From an uncultured Flammeovirgaceae bacterium (GTDB taxonomy: Bacteria; Bacteroidota; Bacteroidia; Cytophagales; Cyclobacteriaceae): a stretch of DNA of 11,396 bases. The notes beneath the pieces were generated by a model. It saw only the letters and a list, made by a program, of their open reading frames with translations. It had not been told where the DNA came from and searched no databases. Positions within the stretch are counted from its first letter, which is position 1. Each line of letters starts with the position of its first letter. Shown piece after piece: positions 6,588 through 11,396 of the stretch. The translations under genes were made by a program, and so were the position numbers. The DNA lies in contig CAMPJM010000088.1 in the NCBI GenBank assembly GCA_946886805.1, positions 1-11,396 of the forward strand, written 5' to 3'.

Positions 6588-8522
6588 ATGGGAAAAATTA
6601 TCGGAATTGACTTAGGAACAACCAACTCCTGTGTAGCCGTAATGGAAGGTAATGAGCCTGTTGTAATTCCAAACAGCGAAGGGCGAAGAACAACTCCCTC
6701 TATTGTGGCATTCCTAGACAATGGAAACGGAGAAAGAAAGGTTGGAGATCCTGCCAAAAGACAAGCAATCACTAACCCTGTAAATACCATAAGCTCTGTA
6801 AAGCGTTTTATGGGCAAAAAACATTCCGAGGTTGCTGAGGAACGTAAAAATGTTTCTTACAATTTAGAAAAAGGAAGCAATGACACGGTAAGGGTTAGAA
6901 TCGGTGACAGATTATACACACCTCAGGAGCTATCTGCAATGATACTTCAGAAGATGAAATCTACTGCTGAGGATTACCTTGGAACAACTGTAACAGAAGC
7001 AGTAATTACTGTACCAGCATATTTTAACGATGCAGAAAGACAAGCAACCAAAGAAGCTGGTCAGATTGCCGGTCTTGAAGTGAAAAGGATCATTAACGAA
7101 CCTACAGCAGCTGCATTAGCGTATGGCCTTGATAAGAAAAATCAGGAAATGAAAATAGCCGTCTACGATTTAGGTGGCGGTACTTTTGATATTTCTATTC
7201 TTGAGCTTGGTGATGGCGTATTCGAAGTAAAGTCTACTAACGGTGATGTGCATCTTGGTGGGGATGATTTTGATGCTGTAATCATTAATTGGTTGGCAGA
7301 AGAATTTTTAAAAGACGAAAATATTGACCTTAGAAAGGACCCAATGGCCTTACAAAGGTTGAAGGAAGCGGCTGAAAAAGCTAAAATTGAGCTTTCAAGT
7401 TCAACAAGTACAGAAATTAACCTGCCATATATTATGCCTGTTGATGGTATTCCGAAACATTTGGTTAGGACCCTAAGCAGAGCAAAATTTGAACAACTTG
7501 CTGACAATCTTGTAAAAAGATCGATGGAGCCATGTAAAAAAGCATTAAAAGATGCTGGTCTATCTCCATCAGATATTGATGAAGTGATCTTGGTAGGTGG
7601 ATCAACAAGGATTCCTAAAATCCAGGAAGAAGTTGAAAAATTCTTCGGTAAAAAGCCGTCTAAAGGGGTAAATCCTGATGAAGTTGTAGCAATTGGTGCT
7701 GCTATCCAAGGTGGTGTGTTAACCGGAGAAGTAAAAGATGTATTGCTTCTTGACGTGACACCATTATCGTTAGGTATAGAAACAATGGGTGGTGTGTTTA
7801 CCAAATTGATAGAGTCAAACACTACAATACCAACCAAAAAGTCAGAAACATTCTCCACTGCCGCTGACAGTCAGCCATCTGTAGAAATACATGTGTTGCA
7901 AGGAGAAAGAGCAATGGCAAAGGACAACAGGACAATTGGAAGGTTCCACTTGGACGGAATACCACCAGCTCCTAGAGGAGTGCCACAAATTGAAGTGACT
8001 TTCGATATTGATGCCAATGGTATCATGAACGTTTCGGCTAAAGATAAAGGAACCGGCAAAGAGCAAAAAATCAGAATTGAATCTTCTTCCGGATTGACAG
8101 AGGAAGAAATCAAGAAGATGAAAGATGAAGCTCAGGCAAATGCTGAATCAGATAAAACTGCCAAAGAAAAAATTGATAAGATCAATGCTGCGGATTCTTT
8201 AATATTCCAAACAGAAAAGCAAATGAAGGAATATGGAGAAAAGCTTTCTGAAGGTAATAAAACCGCTATCAATGAAGCACTCGCTAACTTGAGAACCGCT
8301 CACGGCTCTCAGGATGTTGCGGCAATCGACGCAGCAATGGAAAGCCTGAACAAAGCTTGGGAAGGTGCAGCACAGGAAATGTATGCTGCTGCTGATGGTG
8401 GTGCTCAAGGTGGACCTGCAGGAGGTGCTCAAGGCAATCCAAATGCTCAGGCAGAAGGAAACGCTGCTGATGATGTATCAGATGTTGAATACGAAGAAGT
8501 GGACGATAAGGATAAGAAGTAA
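6588..8522 (+). CDS. dnaK: Molecular chaperone DnaK (Hsp70)
   Basis: DnaK is the ATP-dependent cytoplasmic chaperone that, with DnaJ and GrpE, binds exposed hydrophobic peptides. The 644-residue length is normal. The nucleotide-binding domain has the phosphate-1 loop [15 protein letters not shown] (4-18), [16 protein letters not shown] (143-158), [10 protein letters not shown] (194-203) and [11 protein letters not shown] (336-346). The hydrophobic interdomain linker and start of the substrate-binding domain are [12 protein letters not shown] (385-396). The helical lid follows, then a Gly/Ala/Gln-rich tail ([13 protein letters not shown]) and a final acidic EEVDD-type end. The start [10 protein letters not shown] is canonical. 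dnaJ and grpE are not adjacent. A strong intrinsic terminator lies 26 bp after the stop. Heat-shock control is expected, but I see no known operator. Confidence 0.98.
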   Translation: MGKIIGIDLGTTNSCVAVMEGNEPVVIPNSEGRRTTPSIVAFLDNGNGERKVGDPAKRQAITNPVNTISSVKRFMGKKHSEVAEERKNVSYNLEKGSNDTVRVRIGDRLYTPQELSAMILQKMKSTAEDYLGTTVTEAVITVPAYFNDAERQATKEAGQIAGLEVKRIINEPTAAALAYGLDKKNQEMKIAVYDLGGGTFDISILELGDGVFEVKSTNGDVHLGGDDFDAVIINWLAEEFLKDENIDLRKDPMALQRLKEAAEKAKIELSSSTSTEINLPYIMPVDGIPKHLVRTLSRAKFEQLADNLVKRSMEPCKKALKDAGLSPSDIDEVILVGGSTRIPKIQEEVEKFFGKKPSKGVNPDEVVAIGAAIQGGVLTGEVKDVLLLDVTPLSLGIETMGGVFTKLIESNTTIPTKKSETFSTAADSQPSVEIHVLQGERAMAKDNRTIGRFHLDGIPPAPRGVPQIEVTFDIDANGIMNVSAKDKGTGKEQKIRIESSSGLTEEEIKKMKDEAQANAESDKTAKEKIDKINAADSLIFQTEKQMKEYGEKLSEGNKTAINEALANLRTAHGSQDVAAIDAAMESLNKAWEGAAQEMYAAADGGAQGGPAGGAQGNPNAQAEGNAADDVSDVEYEEVDDKDKK

Positions 8523-8547
8523 ATTTTTTAAAGTCTATAAATATAAA

Positions 8548-8576
8548 AAGCTCCGGACTGTCCGGGGCTTTTTTTT
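8548..8576. terminator. Bidirectional intrinsic terminator between dnaK and asnB
   Basis: AAGCTCCGGA (8548-8557) pairs with TCCGGGGCTT (8561-8570) with one G-U pair and a CTG loop, followed on + by an unbroken T run to 8576. On the minus strand the same stem is followed by CTTTTTATA, so it can also end the asparagine synthetase transcript, whose stop is about 50 bp away. Confidence 0.9.
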
Positions 8577-8624
8577 ATTACCGCAATTAGCAATTTTCGG
8601 TAAATAAAAATTAAGGTTCTGTGC

Positions 8625-10526
8625 TTAAGCCATATACTTCTTCCACCAGAACTGAAAAACAATTAAAGCCCAAATTTGCGCATGTACATCACCGGGATTA
8701 TTAGAGTAAAGTTTCAATTTTAGATTTTTTATGGCCTCCGGATCAAAAATACCCTGCTCCTTTATAAAAGAATCTTTCAACAAATCATCTTGAATGAGGC
8801 TTTTAAGCTCATTTCTAAACCATTTTAACAGAGGAACCTCAAATCCATGTTTTGGCCGGTTGTATAATTCCTGAGGCAGATCTTCCCGGAATGCATCTTG
8901 CAAAATTTTTTTTTTGATATTGCCATTGATTTTCGAACTTTCAGGCAATTGGAATGCAAACTCTACAACTTCATGGTCTAAAAACGGCACCCTCACTTCC
9001 AATCCGTGGGCCATCGACATCAAATCTACCTTTGTTAGCATGTCATTGGGTAACACCAATTGCATGTCGGCATATAAAATATGATTGATATTGTAATCAT
9101 CCGGAACGGGATCGAAATAAGTATCCCGCCGGGACCTAAGATTTGACATTATATACTTATTCTGTATCTCCTGCTGAAATAGATCTAACGTTCCTTTTTC
9201 TCCTCCCAAACAAGCCCATGTCCAGTAGCGGTCTTGGGCAGTCATTTTAAGACCGTTGGCAAACCTTTCTAACTGCCTGATTTTATTACTGATTTTACCG
9301 TTTCTGGATTTTGGTAATATTCTCCACAATGGGTGCAGTGCCTTTACAGCGTCGGCCATAACTCCCCCATTCTGCGCTTTATAAAAGGCTGAATGCTTGT
9401 TATAACCTGAAAAAATTTCGTCAGCACCATCTCCTGAAAGTGCTACCGTTGCTTTTTCTTTGGTGTACTGGCTTAAGATGTATACAAGAATGGCCGATGA
9501 GTCGGCAAACGGCTCGTCTATATAATTGAGGATCTCGTAAAGGTGCTCCAACAAATCACTGTTGGTTAACGAAAAGGTAGTATGCTCGGTATTGAGTTTT
9601 TTAGCCACTAACTGCGCATACTTAGTTTCATCGAAGAATGGTTCATCCTTAAATCCTATTGAAAAAGTATTCAGATGCGGCGTATATTTGGCAGCAATTG
9701 AAGAGATGACCGAAGAATCTATCCCTCCGCTTAAAAAAGCACCCACTGGTACATCGGCCACCAATCTCCTTTTGACAGCCGCATGCATTAATTCCTTTAA
9801 CTTGGCTTTCTGCTGATTGTAGTCTAATGCAGTATAACCAGATTCTAAACCCGAAGGCACTTTGTAAAACCTCTCGTGACTCACTTTGCCTGATTCAATT
9901 TTCACGTAATGTCCAGGCAATATCTTCTTTACATTTTTAAAAGCAGAATGAGGAGACGGGATATAATTAAGTTGGAAAAAATGAAAAATCGAATCCATAT
10001 CCAACTCCTTTTTAATGCCGTAAGCAATAATGGATTTCATTTCTGAAGCAAATAAAAATTTATCCTCATCATGATAGTAATAAAGCGGTTTTATTCCCAT
10101 CCTATCTCTTGCGAGAAACAAATTTTGATTTTCTTTATCATAAATGGCAAAGGCGAAAAACCCATTCAAGTCCTGCAAACACTTTTCGCCCTTTTCTATG
10201 TAGAGATTTAATAAAACTTCAGTATCAGTTTCCGAATTAAAGGTATATCCTTTATGCTCTAACTCCTTCTTTAGCTCCTTGAAATTGTAGATCTCGCCAT
10301 TGAAAACGATGATATATCTGTTTTCTTTATCATGCATTGGCTGCCTTCCTTTTTCAGAAAGGTCAAGTATTGAAAGTCGGCAATGTCCAAGACCAACAAA
10401 TTGCTCAATAAAAGATCCCTGTTGATTGGGACCCCTATTGCTCAGCTTATCAGTTGCAGCAGATAAATTTATCATGTTAAACCTACCTACCTCATTAAAC
10501 GCATAAATACCTGTGATTCCGCACAT
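8625..10526 (-). CDS. asnB: Asparagine synthase (glutamine-hydrolysing)
   Basis: This cytoplasmic enzyme converts aspartate to asparagine using ATP and ammonia released from glutamine. At 633 residues it matches the longer AsnB group. The N-terminal class II glutaminase domain starts MCGITGIYAF, with Cys2 as nucleophile after removal of Met1. It has the conserved glutamine-site elements RLSILDLS (50-57) and FNGEIYN (75-81), then ARDRMGIKPLYY (139-150). The C-terminal synthetase domain carries the PP-loop FLSGGIDSS (264-272), the SGDGADEIFSGY element and the MTKVDLMSMAHGLEVRVPFLD segment. The start is fixed by the need for Cys at position 2. Relatives act in surface-polysaccharide or peptide amidation clusters, but no such genes are beside it, so ordinary asparagine synthesis is the default reading. 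No TAnnTTTG box was seen in its leader. Confidence 0.94.
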   Translation of the reverse strand: MCGITGIYAFNEVGRFNMINLSAATDKLSNRGPNQQGSFIEQFVGLGHCRLSILDLSEKGRQPMHDKENRYIIVFNGEIYNFKELKKELEHKGYTFNSETDTEVLLNLYIEKGEKCLQDLNGFFAFAIYDKENQNLFLARDRMGIKPLYYYHDEDKFLFASEMKSIIAYGIKKELDMDSIFHFFQLNYIPSPHSAFKNVKKILPGHYVKIESGKVSHERFYKVPSGLESGYTALDYNQQKAKLKELMHAAVKRRLVADVPVGAFLSGGIDSSVISSIAAKYTPHLNTFSIGFKDEPFFDETKYAQLVAKKLNTEHTTFSLTNSDLLEHLYEILNYIDEPFADSSAILVYILSQYTKEKATVALSGDGADEIFSGYNKHSAFYKAQNGGVMADAVKALHPLWRILPKSRNGKISNKIRQLERFANGLKMTAQDRYWTWACLGGEKGTLDLFQQEIQNKYIMSNLRSRRDTYFDPVPDDYNINHILYADMQLVLPNDMLTKVDLMSMAHGLEVRVPFLDHEVVEFAFQLPESSKINGNIKKKILQDAFREDLPQELYNRPKHGFEVPLLKWFRNELKSLIQDDLLKDSFIKEQGIFDPEAIKNLKLKLYSNNPGDVHAQIWALIVFQFWWKKYMA

Positions 10527-10699
10527 TTCTTTGTATTTAGAAAATTTAGGAAATTAAAGTTAGGAAAAGTTTTGACATGGCAGTGATGATATCCAGTCAA
10601 TAGGTTTAAATGTAATTTAATGAAGTGTTCTAATGAACAATAAATTAAAAATAGAACAGTTGTTTTTATTGAGATTGAGGAAGCCCACATCATCTTTAA

Positions 10700-10730
10700 T
10701 TGAAGTATTTCAAAAATTGCGCTATTTTTG
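10700..10730 (+). promoter_or_regulatory. Bacteroidota-type promoter for the NlpC/P60 gene
   Basis: A TTG (-33) at 10700-10702 and a perfect TAnnTTTG -7 box, TATTTTTG, at 10723-10730 are separated by 20 bp, the preferred spacing. Transcription would start near 10737, giving a leader of about 34 nt before the TTG start at 10771. Confidence 0.7.
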
Positions 10731-10770
10731 GGCTATTAGATTTAATTTAGTTTCACATTAACAAAGAGAT

Positions 10771-11265
10771 TTGAATAAGATTACACCATTCACCAAAGTA
10801 AAATATCTATTCTTATTTTTGGTTATAATTTTCACAACAAGCTGTGCTTCAAGTAAAAAGCAGCGCATAGTTGAAAATTCCGCAGTGAATAAAGTAATTG
10901 AAGCTGCGCGGACCTATACAGGAGTGCCCTACAAGTGGGGTGGTACTTCCAGAACGGGATTGGACTGCTCTGGCCTGCTGGTGGTTTCTTTTAAATCTGC
11001 TGGAATAGATTTACCAAGAACCTCTGCCGCACAAAGCAAAATAGGCAAAGGAGTTAGCATACATGAGTTGCAGCCTGGGGATCTGGTATTTTTTAAGGCA
11101 GGGAAATACAAGGCCAAGATTACCCATGTGGGTATAGTTACTGAAGTGAAAGATCGAAAAAATGTTAAATTTATTCATGCGTCTACGAAGTTAGGAGTGG
11201 TGGAAAACAATATATTTTCAGATTACTACCATAATCTTTTCGTAAAAGCCAGAAGACCTTTTTAA
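10771..11265 (+). CDS. NlpC/P60-family lipoprotein peptidoglycan hydrolase
   Basis: This 164-residue envelope lipoprotein is predicted to cut peptide stems of peptidoglycan (a gamma-D-glutamyl-diamino acid endopeptidase like Spr/MepS). Residues 1-24 are a signal peptide ending FTTSC, so Cys25 would be lipidated. The NlpC/P60 domain covers about 38-162: VPYKWGGTSRTGLDCSG with catalytic Cys66, LQPGDLVFF (90-98), ITHVGIV with catalytic His119, and FIHAST with His136 as the third polar residue. All three catalytic positions are present. The start is a TTG at 10771: an in-frame TAA at 10759 lies just upstream, no ATG or GTG lies between, and no internal Met precedes the signal peptide core. A weak AAAGAGA may serve as ribosome site. 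A consensus promoter lies 41 bp upstream; asnB is divergent. Confidence 0.93.
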   Translation: MNKITPFTKVKYLFLFLVIIFTTSCASSKKQRIVENSAVNKVIEAARTYTGVPYKWGGTSRTGLDCSGLLVVSFKSAGIDLPRTSAAQSKIGKGVSIHELQPGDLVFFKAGKYKAKITHVGIVTEVKDRKNVKFIHASTKLGVVENNIFSDYYHNLFVKARRPF

Positions 11266-11281
11266 AATAGTTTTTTTTAAA

Positions 11282-11289
11282 TAGATTTG
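11282..11289 (+). promoter_or_regulatory. -7 promoter box before the tRNA-like gene
   Basis: TAGATTTG is a full match to TAnnTTTG, with a following C, ending 12 bp before the first base of the tRNA-like sequence. This is a typical distance for a tRNA promoter in this phylum. No TTG lies at the expected -33 spacing; that region is a T-rich run. Confidence 0.55.
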
Positions 11290-11301
11290 CATTCCAAATA
11301 A

Positions 11302-11376
11302 GGGGGATTAGCTCAGTTGGCTAGAGTGTCCCGCAAGCTTGCGGGAGGGTCGTCGGTTCGAATTCGGCATTCAGAT
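11302..11376 (+). pseudogene. tRNA-Ala-like sequence with palindromic anticodon arm and broken acceptor
   Basis: The 5' half reads as a Bacteroidota tRNA-Ala: GGGGGAT acceptor strand (11302-11308), TA, D arm GCTC...GAGT (11311-11327, loop AGTTGGCTA). The anticodon arm is replaced by the perfect 18-bp palindrome TCCCGCAAGCTTGCGGGA (11329-11346), which gives a 6-bp stem and a 6-nt loop AAGCTT instead of 5 bp and 7 nt. The T arm is present: GTCGG, loop TTCGAAT, TCGGC (11352-11368, with G-U pairs). The 3' acceptor strand ATTCAGA pairs with only four of seven positions, and no CCA follows. It therefore cannot be a normal Ala tRNA. It may be a pseudogene, a recombination or homing-nuclease scar, or a stable tRNA-like RNA. 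Confidence 0.7.
11329..11346. repeat. Perfect 18-bp palindrome inside the tRNA-like sequence
   Basis: TCCCGCAAGCTTGCGGGA is identical to its reverse complement and occupies exactly the anticodon-arm position. It can form a hairpin in RNA or a small cruciform in DNA, and could be a symmetrical protein-binding or nuclease site. Confidence 0.85.
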
Positions 11377-11396
11377 AGATATTGCTTTAAGGTTCT

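Noticed and set aside
7163..7858. Long minus-strand frame of 231 codons opposite dnaK
   Set aside because: It is the antisense shadow of the highly conserved dnaK coding sequence, with a low-complexity Ser/Pro-rich translation.
8611..8620. TTAAGGTTCT here and again at 11387-11396 as flanking direct repeats of an element
   Set aside because: A 10-mer shared twice in 11 kb of AT-rich DNA is expected by chance, and the genes between are ordinary and intact.

Overview
The window looks like chromosomal DNA of a member of the Bacteroidota, probably a Cytophagia- or Flavobacteriia-like lineage. The evidence is the AT-rich composition, the near absence of Shine-Dalgarno sequences before starts, several matches to the Bacteroidota promoter -7 box TAnnTTTG (upstream of prfC, the NlpC/P60 gene and the terminal tRNA-like sequence), a TonB protein with the FFSIGLVIAL...AFEW type of membrane anchor, and an outer-membrane beta-barrel protein of the type common in that phylum. 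No species can be named from this sequence alone.

Layout. Positions 3-660 are a group II intron without an intron-encoded protein. Its 5' end, domain III-like core, domain V and domain VI can all be recognised, but domain IV is only about 230 nt and holds no reverse transcriptase. After it comes a 198-bp stretch that may be the remains of an interrupted gene, then a small cysteine-containing lipoprotein (859-1236, +). A minus-strand block follows: an endonuclease/exonuclease/phosphatase-family protein (1426-2139), a GC-rich 196-bp spacer, an RluA-family pseudouridine synthase (2336-3082), a spacer with GTACATT-type repeats, and release factor 3 (prfC, 3275-4855). Divergent from prfC is an outer-membrane beta-barrel protein (4994-5587, +). 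It converges on a TonB-family energy transducer (5627-6304, -) with a hairpin between the two stops. A 283-bp spacer with a strong GC-rich hairpin precedes dnaK (6588-8522, +). dnaK converges, across a bidirectional intrinsic terminator, on a class II asparagine synthetase gene (8625-10526, -). Finally come an NlpC/P60 lipoprotein hydrolase (10771-11265, +) and a tRNA-Ala-like sequence (11302-11376) with a palindromic anticodon arm and a broken acceptor stem.

The protein genes are mostly single-gene units of core metabolism and envelope biology: translation termination, RNA modification, protein folding, asparagine synthesis, TonB energy transduction and peptidoglycan hydrolysis. I see no multi-gene pathway or defence operon. 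The unusual material is RNA-related and sits at the two ends: the ORF-less group II intron at the left edge and the chimeric tRNA-like locus, which keeps a consensus promoter, at the right edge.
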